Assembly (NCBI GenBank): GCA_036558305.1
Contig: DATBFX010000456.1
Span: 1-6,771 of the forward strand
Source: DATBFX01 sp036558305
Lineage (GTDB): Bacteria; Chloroflexota; Chloroflexia; Thermomicrobiales; UBA6265
Length of the DNA: 6,771 nt
Direction: 5' to 3'
In this document: positions 1 to 6,142 of the stretch, piece by piece
Position numbering within the stretch: the first letter of the stretch is position 1
Layout: every line of letters begins with the position of its first letter
Made by a program: the position numbers and the translations under genes
The notes under the pieces: model-generated
Databases searched by the model: none
The model's input: only the letters and a program-made list of their open reading frames with translations
What the model was told of the DNA's origin: nothing

Positions 1-368
1 TCGTGGTGCCACATCTCGGCGATCTTGCCGTCGACGACGCGGTACATCTCCAGTCCCTCGACCACGACCTGTTTGCCGGACGGAGGCAACCCGGCAAAGG
101 GACCGCCCTGCGTCAGATGGTGGGTGTGGTACACGACGACCCGGTCACCCTCCGCAACCACGGCGTCGACGTCGACGTGCTGCTCGGTGAAGGCGCCGAA
201 ATAGATCTCCATCAGGGTGCGGAACCCGGCGCGACCGGGCGCGACGTTCGGGATCGCGGTGTGGACGACGAAGTCGTCGGTCGCCAACCCGATCACCCCA
301 TCGATGTCGTTGGCGTTGACGGCATCGAACATCCGACTGACGACGGCTTTGTTCGCTTCGATCGACAC
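1..368 (-). CDS. SnoaL-like / ester-cyclase-like protein, 3' end cut by window edge
   Basis: The 122 complete codons read from a GTG start look like a SnoaL-type (NTF2-fold) small protein. The N-terminal helix carries FDAVNANDIDGV (residues 14-25), followed by a strand with DDFVVHTAIPN (31-41) and AEGDRVVVYHTHH (72-84). The family-typical GLPPSGKQV (93-101) and EMYRVVDGKIAEMWHH (107-122) come next. In relatives the sequence continues only 10-25 residues beyond this point, so little is missing. The fold covers polyketide cyclases, limonene-epoxide-hydrolase relatives and many unassigned proteins, so no substrate can be named. The GTG is preferred over the ATG at codon 13 because a strong Shine-Dalgarno lies 8 nt upstream and the N-terminal helix would otherwise be cut. 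It is co-directional with the oxidoreductase genes but 254 bp downstream of them, behind a hairpin-rich repeat, so it probably has its own promoter. Confidence 0.85.
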   Translation of the reverse strand, partial: MSIEANKAVVSRMFDAVNANDIDGVIGLATDDFVVHTAIPNVAPGRAGFRTLMEIYFGAFTEQHVDVDAVVAEGDRVVVYHTHHLTQGGPFAGLPPSGKQVVVEGLEMYRVVDGKIAEMWHH

Positions 369-376
369 GGTACCCA

Positions 377-383
377 CTCCTCC
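377..383 (-). promoter_or_regulatory. Shine-Dalgarno for the SnoaL-like gene
   Basis: The minus strand reads GGAGGAG here, 8 nt before the GTG at 368-366. It is the best evidence that translation starts at this GTG rather than at the downstream ATG. No convincing -35/-10 pair was found between it and the repeat region at 480. Confidence 0.7.
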
Positions 384-479
384 GGGTCGGTTGGAAGAAT
401 CGGACGCGGCAACGCCGACCCCTACCCGCCGCCGCACGTATCGGGTACGGAGTTGGCGGCGCGGTGGATCACGATGGGA

Positions 480-500
480 GACGGACAGACGGACAGACGG
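480..500 (+). repeat. Inverted arm: 2.5 copies of octamer ACGGACAG
   Basis: ACGGACAG occurs at 481-488 and 489-496, followed by a partial ACGG at 497-500. This is the exact reverse complement of the octamer array at 567-622. With one flanking base it can form a perfect stem of about 21 bp with, for example, CCGTCTGTCCGTCTGTCCGT at 571-590. Such a hairpin could end transcription of the upstream minus-strand operon, but the U-tract of a classical intrinsic terminator is absent. Confidence 0.85.
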
Positions 501-515
501 GCGGTCGAGCGAGTG

Positions 516-561
516 CTGAGGACTGAGGACTGAGGACTGAGTCTGCCGACGACTGACGACT
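516..561 (+). repeat. Heptamer repeats GACTGAG x3 and GACGACT x2
   Basis: Three perfect tandem copies of GACTGAG lie at 521-527, 528-534 and 535-541, preceded by a partial copy (CTGAG, 516-520). After a short spacer there are two perfect copies of GACGACT at 548-554 and 555-561. The block forms the loop between the two octamer arms. The heptamer resembles, but is not identical to, the GTCTCAR heptamers at 2921-2994. Confidence 0.85.
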
Positions 562-566
562 CTCTT

Positions 567-622
567 CTGTCCGTCTGTCCGTCTGTCCGTCTGTCCGTCT
601 GTCCGTCTGTCCGTCTGTCCGT
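567..622 (+). repeat. Octamer array CTGTCCGT x7
   Basis: Seven perfect tandem copies of CTGTCCGT start at 567, 575, 583, 591, 599, 607 and 615. The next unit would begin CTG but reads CTA at 623-625, which is the stop codon of the large oxidoreductase subunit on the minus strand. The array therefore starts exactly at that stop. A reverse-complement arm of 2.5 units lies at 481-500. Perfect identity of all units suggests recent expansion by slippage and possible copy-number variation between strains. Confidence 0.95.
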
Positions 623-2890
623 CTAGCGTAGCGCCGCCCGCACCCGCTCCGCCGTGTAGGGCACCGTGCGGAGGCGGACGCCGGTCGCGTCGAAGATCGC
701 GTTGTTGACGGCGGCGATGGTCGGGCAGAGGGCGACTTCGCCGGCGCCCCAGGCGGGTTCGTCGGGGCGATCGATCAGGGCAATTTCGATGGCGGGGACC
801 TCGGGGAAGGTCAGGATCGGGTAGCTCGACCAGTCGAGGCTGGTGACGGCGTGGCGGTCGTGGGTGACTTCTTCCTTCAGGGCGCGGCTGATTCCCTGGA
901 CGACGTTGCCTTCGATCTGGTTGGTCAGGCCGTCCGGGTTGACGACCAACCCGCAGTCGTGGGCGACCGTCACCTTCGTCACCCGGACGTCGCCGCGCGT
1001 CGAATCGACCGCGACCTCGGCGACGACCGCGACGTAGGCGTACTGCGTCTCGTACCGGACGAAGGCGATCCCGCGACCGGTCAGAAGCCCGGCCGGCGGT
1101 GTTGATCCGGGCGCGATCGGACCGGACGGCCGCGCCTGCCACCCGGAGACCGCCGCGGCCTTGGTGACGACGTCGATCGCTCGCGGATCGGTCAGGTGGC
1201 GAAGGCGGAAGGCGATCGGGTCGGCGCCAGCCGCCGCCGCCATCTCGTCGACGAAACTCTCGTTGGCGGTCGTGTTGGCGGTGCCGCCGAGACTGCGGAG
1301 GGCCGAGGGGCGGAGCGGGGCCGAGCCGACCCAGTGGACAGTGACGCGGTTGTTGGGGAAGGCGTAGGTGTGGGGCGCGTTGCGGTCGCCGCCGCCGTTG
1401 CGGGGAACGATCGTCCCCGCTGGCGGGTCGATCAACTGCCCGGCCAGCAGACCCGCCGGGTTGCCGCCGGGCCGCGTCGTGTGGGTCGGCGTCCAGACCT
1501 CGTAGTCCCAGGCGACGATATTGCCCGCCGCGTCCAACCCGCCCCGCACGTGCGAGAGCATCGGCGGCGCCTTCGGTTCCCAGGCGAATTCGTCCTCGCG
1601 CATCCATTGGACGCGGACCGGTTTGCCGACCGCCTTGGACAGCAGGGCGGCGTCGGCGGCGACGTCCTCGGCGCCGTCATGACCGTAACAACCGGCTCCC
1701 TCCCGATAGATCACGCGCACCCGCTCCGGCGCCAATCCGAGCAAGGGGGCAACGGCGTTGCGCAGTTGGTAAACACCCTGAGTGTGGGAGTAGATCGTCG
1801 CGCCGTCGGCACGGACGTCCGCGACGGCGCAGGACGGCGCGATCGGCGCGTGCGCCTGTGCGGGGAACCGGTACCAGGCATCCAACGTCTTCGCCGCCGT
1901 GCCGAGTGCGCCCGCGACGTCGCCCGCGTTCGCCAGTTCGCGGTCCTCCACGACCAGGGATTTCATCTCGTCGAAAAACGCGGCGTCGTCGGACAGCATC
2001 GCCGGTTCCGACCAGGTGACCTTGAGGGCACGGCTCGCCGCGATCGCCTGCTCCTCGCGCGCGGCGACGACGCCGACGAAGTCGCCGTCGCGGACGACTT
2101 GCACGACGCCGGGCATCTGCATCGCCGCGCCGTCGTCCACCGCCAGGATCGTGGCGCCGACGCCGTCCATCGTGCGCACGTAGGGGCGGACGACGCGACC
2201 GTGGAGCATCCCCGCGATCGCGACGTCCTGGACGTACGCCGGCGCGCCGGTCAGCTTCACCGGCAAGTCGAGCCGCGGCAGCGATCGGCCGACGATCGTG
2301 TAGTCAGCGGGCGCCTTGAGCGGCGCGTCGCCCGTCACCGGTTCGGCAAACGGCTCTCCGGCGAGTTCGCCGTAGGGAACCGACGCACCGGGATCGTGCG
2401 CGATCCGGACGACACCGTCGCCGACGGCCAGCTCCTCGACTGCCGCGCCCAGGTGCTTTGCCGCCCGGTGGATCAGGATCGAGCGTGCCCGTGCGGCCGC
2501 CTGCCGCACCACCGGCCCGGCCACCTGGAGACTCTTGCTGCCGGCCGTATACCCCTGGTCGGGTGTCAGCGACGTGTCGCCCTGAACCACCGAGACGCGT
2601 TCGAACGGCACGTCCAGCTCCTCCGCGGCGATCTGCGCGAGGGCCGTCTGGATGCCGGTTCCCAACTCGACCTTGCCGACGTAGAGGGTGACCGCCCCCG
2701 CCTCGTCGATCGCCAGCCAGGAATCGACGACGTCGCCGCTCACATTCCGCGTCTGGACGTCTTGTTCGGTCTGGTTGACCGGAGCCGGTACGACCCCCGG
2801 TTCCGGCGATGCCGAACCGAGACCGAAACCGACCACGAGACCGCCCGTCCCCTGGATGAGTTGCCGCCGGTTGCCGCGGGGTACGCCCAT
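623..2890 (-). CDS. Molybdopterin-binding large subunit of a xanthine-dehydrogenase-family hydroxylase (IorB/NicB-like)
   Basis: This 755-residue protein is the catalytic molybdenum subunit of a two-component hydroxylase. The N-terminus MGVPRGNRRQLIQ plus a Gly-rich hydrophobic stretch to about residue 25 looks like a Tat signal (RR at 8-9), implying export after cofactor insertion. Family motifs seen in order are GKVELGTGIQTA (72-83), TPDQGYTAGSKS (109-120), PVKLTGAPAYVQD (210-222), GAGCYGHDGAEDVAADAALL (398-417), GKPVRVQWMREDEFAWEP (422-439), APLRPSALRSLGG (524-536) and AHDCGLVVNPDGLTNQIEG (643-661). Near the C-terminus, WGAGEVALCP (714-723) contains Glu718, predicted to be the catalytic base. 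The length suits family members without fused cytochrome c domains. The start is an ATG with AGGAGG (2895-2900) 4 nt upstream. It follows its [2Fe-2S] partner by 65 bp. Family assignment is secure. The substrate (aldehyde, nicotinate-like or isoquinoline-like N-heterocycle) cannot be read from sequence. Confidence 0.95.
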   Translation of the reverse strand: MGVPRGNRRQLIQGTGGLVVGFGLGSASPEPGVVPAPVNQTEQDVQTRNVSGDVVDSWLAIDEAGAVTLYVGKVELGTGIQTALAQIAAEELDVPFERVSVVQGDTSLTPDQGYTAGSKSLQVAGPVVRQAAARARSILIHRAAKHLGAAVEELAVGDGVVRIAHDPGASVPYGELAGEPFAEPVTGDAPLKAPADYTIVGRSLPRLDLPVKLTGAPAYVQDVAIAGMLHGRVVRPYVRTMDGVGATILAVDDGAAMQMPGVVQVVRDGDFVGVVAAREEQAIAASRALKVTWSEPAMLSDDAAFFDEMKSLVVEDRELANAGDVAGALGTAAKTLDAWYRFPAQAHAPIAPSCAVADVRADGATIYSHTQGVYQLRNAVAPLLGLAPERVRVIYREGAGCYGHDGAEDVAADAALLSKAVGKPVRVQWMREDEFAWEPKAPPMLSHVRGGLDAAGNIVAWDYEVWTPTHTTRPGGNPAGLLAGQLIDPPAGTIVPRNGGGDRNAPHTYAFPNNRVTVHWVGSAPLRPSALRSLGGTANTTANESFVDEMAAAAGADPIAFRLRHLTDPRAIDVVTKAAAVSGWQARPSGPIAPGSTPPAGLLTGRGIAFVRYETQYAYVAVVAEVAVDSTRGDVRVTKVTVAHDCGLVVNPDGLTNQIEGNVVQGISRALKEEVTHDRHAVTSLDWSSYPILTFPEVPAIEIALIDRPDEPAWGAGEVALCPTIAAVNNAIFDATGVRLRTVPYTAERVRAALR

Positions 2891-2920
2891 GTGCCCTCCT
2901 ACGAAAGGCGTCAGTAACGG

Positions 2921-2949
2921 GTCACAGGTCTCAAGTCTCAGGTCTCAAG
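2921..2949 (+). repeat. Left arm of heptamer palindrome (GTCTCAR units)
   Basis: The arm reads as heptamers GTCACAG-GTCTCAA-GTCTCAG-GTCTCAA followed by G. Its reverse complement matches 2966-2994 at 27 of 29 positions. The two mismatches come from a swapped order of the GTCTCAA and GTCTCAG variants. Base pairing can extend outward through 2918-2920 with 2995-2997. Confidence 0.9.
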
Positions 2950-2955
2950 CCGAGG

Positions 2956-3474
2956 TCACTTGCGACTTGAGACTTGAGACCTGAGACCTGTGACCTGTGT
3001 CTCCGTTCTGGCGACTCGTTCGATCGCCCGCACGATGCGGACGTGCGCGCCACATCGGCAGAGGTTGCCTTTGAGGGCCTCGCGGATCGCGGTCTCGTCC
3101 GGGTGCGGGTCCTGGGTGAGGAGCGCCGCCGCGGCCACGATCATGCCGGGGATGCAGACGCCGCACTGCGCGGCCTGCTCGTCGAGGAATGCCTGTTGCA
3201 GCGGGTGAAGTCCCTCGGCACCGCCGAGTCCTTCCAGCGTCACGACCTGTTTGCCGACGGCCTCGCCGACCGGGTAGGTGCAGGACGGGACCGCCTGCCC
3301 GTCGACGAGCACCTTGCAACTGCCGCACTGGGCGAGACCGCAACCGAACTTTGGCGAGGACAGCCCCAGGTCGTTGCGCAGCACGTAGAGCAGCGGCGTC
3401 TCCGGCGCGGCGTCCACCCGGTGCCGCCGGCCGTTCACCGCGATCTCGAGACCGGTCGCTTGCCTGGCTGCCAT
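2956..3474 (-). CDS. [2Fe-2S] small subunit of a xanthine-dehydrogenase-family hydroxylase (IorA/NicA-like)
   Basis: This 172-residue protein is the electron-transfer partner of the molybdenum subunit encoded next. It carries both clusters of the family. The plant-type ferredoxin cluster uses Cys45, Cys50, Cys53 (CGCGLAQCGSC) and Cys65. The second cluster uses Cys104/Cys107 (QCGVCIPGM) and Cys139/Cys141 (GNLCRCGAHVRI). The start is an ATG with AGGAGG at 3482-3487, 7 nt upstream. It has no signal peptide, so if the complex is exported it would travel with the Tat-bearing large subunit. The family core ends around VRAIERVA (148-155). The last residues, roughly TQVTGLRSQVSSRK (159-172), are encoded by the heptamer palindrome and show a 7-residue period (QV at 160 and 167). 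They therefore look like an acquired tail, and the stop codon itself lies in the repeat spacer. Confidence 0.96.
   Translation of the reverse strand: MAARQATGLEIAVNGRRHRVDAAPETPLLYVLRNDLGLSSPKFGCGLAQCGSCKVLVDGQAVPSCTYPVGEAVGKQVVTLEGLGGAEGLHPLQQAFLDEQAAQCGVCIPGMIVAAAALLTQDPHPDETAIREALKGNLCRCGAHVRIVRAIERVARTETQVTGLRSQVSSRK
2966..2994 (-). repeat. Right arm of heptamer palindrome, overlapping the small-subunit 3' end
   Basis: On the minus strand the heptamers run GTCACAG-GTCTCAG-GTCTCAA-GTCTCAA, then a degenerate GTCGCAA towards the loop. A 16-nt spacer (2950-2965) separates it from the left arm, giving a hairpin of about 30 bp in RNA or single-stranded DNA. The arm lies wholly inside the last codons of the [2Fe-2S] subunit gene, so the hairpin in the transcript would span that gene's stop codon and the gap to the next gene. 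Confidence 0.9.
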
Positions 3475-3516
3475 CCGTCTGCCTCCTGCGCGGAACGAGC
3501 GATCGGCGCCGGTGGC

Positions 3517-3522
3517 ATTATG
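3517..3522 (-). promoter_or_regulatory. Possible -10 element for the oxidoreductase operon
   Basis: CATAAT on the minus strand stands out as AT-rich in a GC-rich gap of 88 bp, about 42 nt upstream of the small-subunit ATG. No recognisable -35 hexamer lies 16-18 nt further upstream. The operon could instead be read through from the pentapeptide gene. Confidence 0.3.
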
Positions 3523-3562
3523 ACTGAGTCGGCGCGCGGAGCACCCGATCGCCCGTCGCGTA

Positions 3563-4651
3563 TCAACCGGGCGTCGGTGTCGAGGGGGCGGCAGCGTCCC
3601 AGGGGAGGCGGGTCGAGGCGTCGGTGATCGCGGTCGCGATCTGCGCCGGCGTCAACCCGACCGCCGCCGAGAGATCGGCGCCCTCCAGGTGGGCGCCCGT
3701 CAGGTTCGCCCCGACCAGACTCGCCCGCTCCAAGTCCGCCCCTTCCAGGTGCGCGTCGCGCAGCGATGCGAGGTCGAGCCTGGCGTCGGTGAGGACGGCA
3801 TCGCGGAGATTGGCCCCGTCCAGACGGGCGAAGCGCAGATCGGCCGACGGCAGCGCCGCACCGCTCAACTCCGAACCGTCCAACGCCGCGGCCCGCAGAC
3901 TCGCCTGGATCAGCGCCGTTCCCGTCAGATCGGCGCCGGTCAACACGGCCCCGTCGAGCGCGGAGTACGACAGGGTGGCGCCCGCCAGGTCGACGCCCGG
4001 CAGCCGGGCATTGCGCAGATCCAACCGGGAAAGGTCGAGGGAGCGGCCGTCGTCCCAATCGCGGTTGCGCCCGCTCAGGGCGGTGAAGACCGCCTGCACG
4101 TCGGCGGCCAGGCCCTCGGCCGGCGGGGGGGTGGGCGTGCCCGGCAGGTCCCGCCGCGGGATCGCCTCGTGCAGGTAGGCCGTCAGCACGCTCAACGCCC
4201 GCCAGTAGTCGGCTTCCGAGGCGTTGGCGACCTGTTGCAGCACGTAGATACCGCCGACCCGGATCGGCAGCCGCTCGTCCCCGATCGCGGTGATCGCCTG
4301 GGCAAAGGTCTCGTTGGCGGTCTGGGCACCGAGGAGCGCCAGTTGCCGTTTGGTGACGGAGTGCTCGTCGGCGACCTGGGCGGCGGTGAAGAGCAGACCG
4401 CCGAGAGCGACGATCGTGGCGACGCTGGGGAGCCAGGCCAATGCGCCGGCTCGCCGCGGTGCCTGCCGGCGAACCGGCCCCGTGTTCGGCCGCGGCGGGC
4501 GCGGGTGGCGGCGACTCGTCGGTGCCGCCTGCGCACGGTTCGCCGAGCGCCCGCGCAACGGCCGCGCGACGACGGCCGTGGCTAGCGCGGCCACGACGAG
4601 GGCCATTTGGGCGGCGCGGCGCTTCCGGATCGGGAAACGTGCTCGGTCCAC
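3563..4651 (-). CDS. Membrane-anchored pentapeptide-repeat protein
   Basis: This 362-residue protein has two hydrophobic segments, about 15-29 and 70-93, separated by a basic Pro/Arg-rich linker. A conserved soluble block follows, with FAQAITAIGDERLPIRVGGI (116-135), YVLQQVANAS and DYWRALSVLTAYLHE (148-162). This resembles the ERLPIRVGGIYxLxxIA segment that precedes pentapeptide repeats in many actinobacterial and chloroflexotal proteins. Residues about 205-328 form a right-handed quadrilateral beta-helix of A(D/N/S)LxxA-type pentapeptides, such as GADLTGTAL and GANLTGAHL. The C-terminus has the common cap GLTPAQIATAI followed by TRLPWD (332-352). Its role is unknown; related proteins are usually unassigned. 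The start is GTG, the farthest-upstream codon after an in-frame TGA; GGAG lies 12 nt before it, so the site is only moderately supported. It lies 88 bp upstream of the oxidoreductase pair and diverges from the gene at 4748. Confidence 0.9.
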   Translation of the reverse strand: MDRARFPIRKRRAAQMALVVAALATAVVARPLRGRSANRAQAAPTSRRHPRPPRPNTGPVRRQAPRRAGALAWLPSVATIVALGGLLFTAAQVADEHSVTKRQLALLGAQTANETFAQAITAIGDERLPIRVGGIYVLQQVANASEADYWRALSVLTAYLHEAIPRRDLPGTPTPPPAEGLAADVQAVFTALSGRNRDWDDGRSLDLSRLDLRNARLPGVDLAGATLSYSALDGAVLTGADLTGTALIQASLRAAALDGSELSGAALPSADLRFARLDGANLRDAVLTDARLDLASLRDAHLEGADLERASLVGANLTGAHLEGADLSAAVGLTPAQIATAITDASTRLPWDAAAPSTPTPG

Positions 4652-4689
4652 CGTCGGTCATCGCTCCGTGTCGTGCCATCACGCGCACG

Positions 4690-4698
4690 CTATCATAG
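4690..4698. promoter_or_regulatory. Near-palindromic -10-like element in the divergent promoter region
   Basis: CTATCATAG reads TATCAT on plus (51 nt before the ATG at 4748) and TATGAT on minus (about 40 nt before the GTG at 4651). It is the only AT-rich hexamer in the 96-bp gap between the two divergent genes, so both may use it or compete for it. No good -35 was seen on either side. A small hairpin CCGGC-AGG-GCCGG follows at 4714-4726, in the plus-strand leader. Confidence 0.4.
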
Positions 4699-4747
4699 GC
4701 CCGATCGATCTGTCCGGCAGGGCCGGTCAATTGGGCAGGAGACGGGC

Positions 4748-5809
4748 ATGGTCCACGCGTGGCTCGCCCGGCCGATCGCGGCGATCCTCGTCGCGGCGGT
4801 CTGGTGCGGTGCGCCGCCGGCTCTGGCGCGCACGGTCGACGGGCAATTCTCGATCGTCGTCGACGCGGAGGGAATCCCCAATCTGGCGGATACCGCGCCC
4901 GCCGGGTCGACGCTCGTCACCCTGGACAACCAAACGGCGCTCTCGTTCGGGGCGTCGTTGTATTTCGTCCCGGAAGCGACCGTCGCCGAGATCCTCGGCG
5001 CCACGCCGGTGGCAACGGGAACCGGCGATGTCGGCGCCGACGGTCTGCCCGCCTGGCTCGACGGGGCGACGCCGGTCGGCGGGCCGGGGATCGCGGGGCC
5101 GGATGGCCGCACCGAGGCGGTGGTCGATCTCCTGCCCGGCAACTATGCCCTCGTCTTCAACGTCTTCGCGCCCGACAGCGCGACCCTGACGCCGGTGGTG
5201 CTGACCTACGACGACGGCAGCCCCTTCTTCATCACCGTCAGCGAGCGCCCGGAGCCGACACCGCCGCCTGCTCGGACCGCCACGCCCGCTCCCTCGCCGA
5301 CGCGGTCAACGATCCCGGCGACACCGAAAACCGGGGAGCCGCCGGGCAGCACGATGACGGCCGAACCGACGTCCGAAGACTCGCAGGAAGAGCCGACGGC
5401 CTTGCCCGACGTGGCGGACGTGACCGCGACCGTCGTCATGACCGACGACGCCTTCGTGCTGCCGGACTCGTTTCGCGCCGGTCCGCAGATCTGGGACGTC
5501 GTCAACCAGGGGCAACTGACGCACGCCCTGATCGTGGTCAGCGTGCCGCCGGGAACCACGGCCGACCAACTGCGCGCCGCGCTCTTCCCCACCGCCGGCG
5601 AGACCGCGCAGGCCGCGGCGGAGACCGCCTTCGACGCCAGCGCCATGACCAACGTCGGCGGTCTCGGCCCGCTCGCCCCCGGCCTCAGTGCCGCCGCCGC
5701 CCTCGATCTCCCGGCCGGCTACTACGCCGCGTTCTCCGCCCTCCCCGACCCCCTCACCGGCGAACCCGACGGCGCTCAGGGATTGCTCGCGGTCTTTTTC
5801 GTCGGGTGA
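4748..5809 (+). CDS. Secreted protein with two degenerate cupredoxin-like domains
   Basis: This 353-residue protein starts with a signal peptide (hydrophobic core about 9-20, likely cleavage after PALA at 24-27). Cys20 follows Trp, which does not suit a lipobox. Two related domains flank a Pro/Thr/Ser-rich linker (about 168-220, with TPPPARTATPAPSPT). Domain 2 (about 223-353) has VVNQGQLTHALIVVSVPPGT (251-270) and LPAGYYAAFSALPDPLTGEP (321-340). These match the layout of cupredoxin-like proteins with HExxLV and PGxYxxxCFxPDPxxGxPH motifs. The Cys and second His are replaced, so copper binding is unlikely. Domain 1 (about 33-166) repeats the pattern with LLPGNYALVFNVF (128-140). The ATG has AGGAG (4737-4741) 6 nt upstream and begins the signal peptide; an open frame further upstream was rejected. 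A cell-surface or extracellular beta-sandwich protein of unknown role. Confidence 0.85.
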   Translation: MVHAWLARPIAAILVAAVWCGAPPALARTVDGQFSIVVDAEGIPNLADTAPAGSTLVTLDNQTALSFGASLYFVPEATVAEILGATPVATGTGDVGADGLPAWLDGATPVGGPGIAGPDGRTEAVVDLLPGNYALVFNVFAPDSATLTPVVLTYDDGSPFFITVSERPEPTPPPARTATPAPSPTRSTIPATPKTGEPPGSTMTAEPTSEDSQEEPTALPDVADVTATVVMTDDAFVLPDSFRAGPQIWDVVNQGQLTHALIVVSVPPGTTADQLRAALFPTAGETAQAAAETAFDASAMTNVGGLGPLAPGLSAAAALDLPAGYYAAFSALPDPLTGEPDGAQGLLAVFFVG

Positions 5810-5857
5810 TTGCCGCGCGACAAGTTCAGTTCCTGTGTTCGTGGAGGAGGCAGGCGA

Positions 5858-6133
5858 TTACGAGGAGCGATCCACGGCGGCTGGGGTTGGAGAAGCGTCG
5901 CTGTTTTGTCGGACTCGCTGTGCGGTGAGCACATCGTCGATGGATCTGCCAAGTCCGAGCCGGCACCGCTGCTCATCGGTCAGGGGCCGGAGGACGAGGA
6001 TGTCGTTGTCGCCGTGGAGTTCGCCCCGGAGTAAACCGACGATCGTTTCGGCTTCGATCCGGTCGCCCCTTTGCTCGCGCATCACGGTCTCGATCTCTTG
6101 CTCGGTCTCGTCCACAGTGATCGTGCGAAGCAC
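5858..6133 (-). CDS. Small hypothetical protein, last gene of a three-gene run
   Basis: This 91-residue product is not recognised. It has an acidic, helix-prone N-terminal half with TEQEIETVMREQRGDRIEAE (10-29), a central segment GDNDILVLRPLTDEQRCRLG (41-60) and a polar tail. It starts at a GTG only 9 nt after the TGA of the preceding gene, with GAGGAG almost touching the GTG. That spacing is too short to be ideal, and translational coupling or the in-frame GTG at codon 7 are alternatives. No membrane segment or catalytic motif is seen. It converges on the cupredoxin-like gene across 48 bp without a clear terminator. Its position suggests it belongs with the two genes before it. Function unknown. 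Confidence 0.5.
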   Translation of the reverse strand: MLRTITVDETEQEIETVMREQRGDRIEAETIVGLLRGELHGDNDILVLRPLTDEQRCRLGLGRSIDDVLTAQRVRQNSDASPTPAAVDRSS

Positions 6134-6142
6134 TCTCCTCGT

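Larger units (their letters stand above)
369..622. other. Intergenic region between oxidoreductase large subunit and SnoaL-like gene
   Basis: No gene is supported in these 254 bp. About 369-479 is ordinary GC-rich sequence that should hold the promoter and leader of the SnoaL-like gene on the minus strand. From 480 to 622 it is almost entirely short tandem repeats in inverted arrangement, listed separately. Apparent reading frames through it are shadows of the SnoaL-like gene or are repeat-encoded. Confidence 0.7.

Noticed and set aside
3..533. Plus-strand frame of 176 codons at the window start
   Set aside because: It is antisense to the SnoaL-like gene, and its C-terminal end runs into the tandem repeats.
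567..622. Possible CRISPR array
   Set aside because: Units are 8 bp in direct contact without spacers, so this is a microsatellite-like tandem repeat.
1196..2917. Long plus-strand open frame (573 codons) antisense to the large oxidoreductase subunit
   Set aside because: It is the antisense shadow of a gene with clear family motifs. Its translation is Arg/Asp/Val-rich without any domain, as expected in high-GC DNA.
3689..4585. Plus-strand frame with repeated RQ/QxRxxQ pattern opposite the pentapeptide repeats
   Set aside because: The periodicity is the complement of the pentapeptide-coding repeat, not an independent repeat protein.
3435..4730. 431-codon minus-strand frame overlapping the pentapeptide gene
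   Set aside because: The product is low-complexity Arg/Gly/Pro, while the frame at 3563-4651 gives two membrane segments and regular pentapeptides. It also runs into the start of the [2Fe-2S] gene.
4607..4747. 47-codon N-terminal extension of the secreted protein
   Set aside because: The ATG at 4748 has a well-placed AGGAG and begins a signal peptide; the extension overlaps the divergent promoter and the start of the pentapeptide gene.
4805..4810. Lipoprotein lipobox around Cys20 of the secreted protein
   Set aside because: The residue before Cys is Trp, which does not fit the small residue required by signal peptidase II. A type I site after PALA is more convincing.
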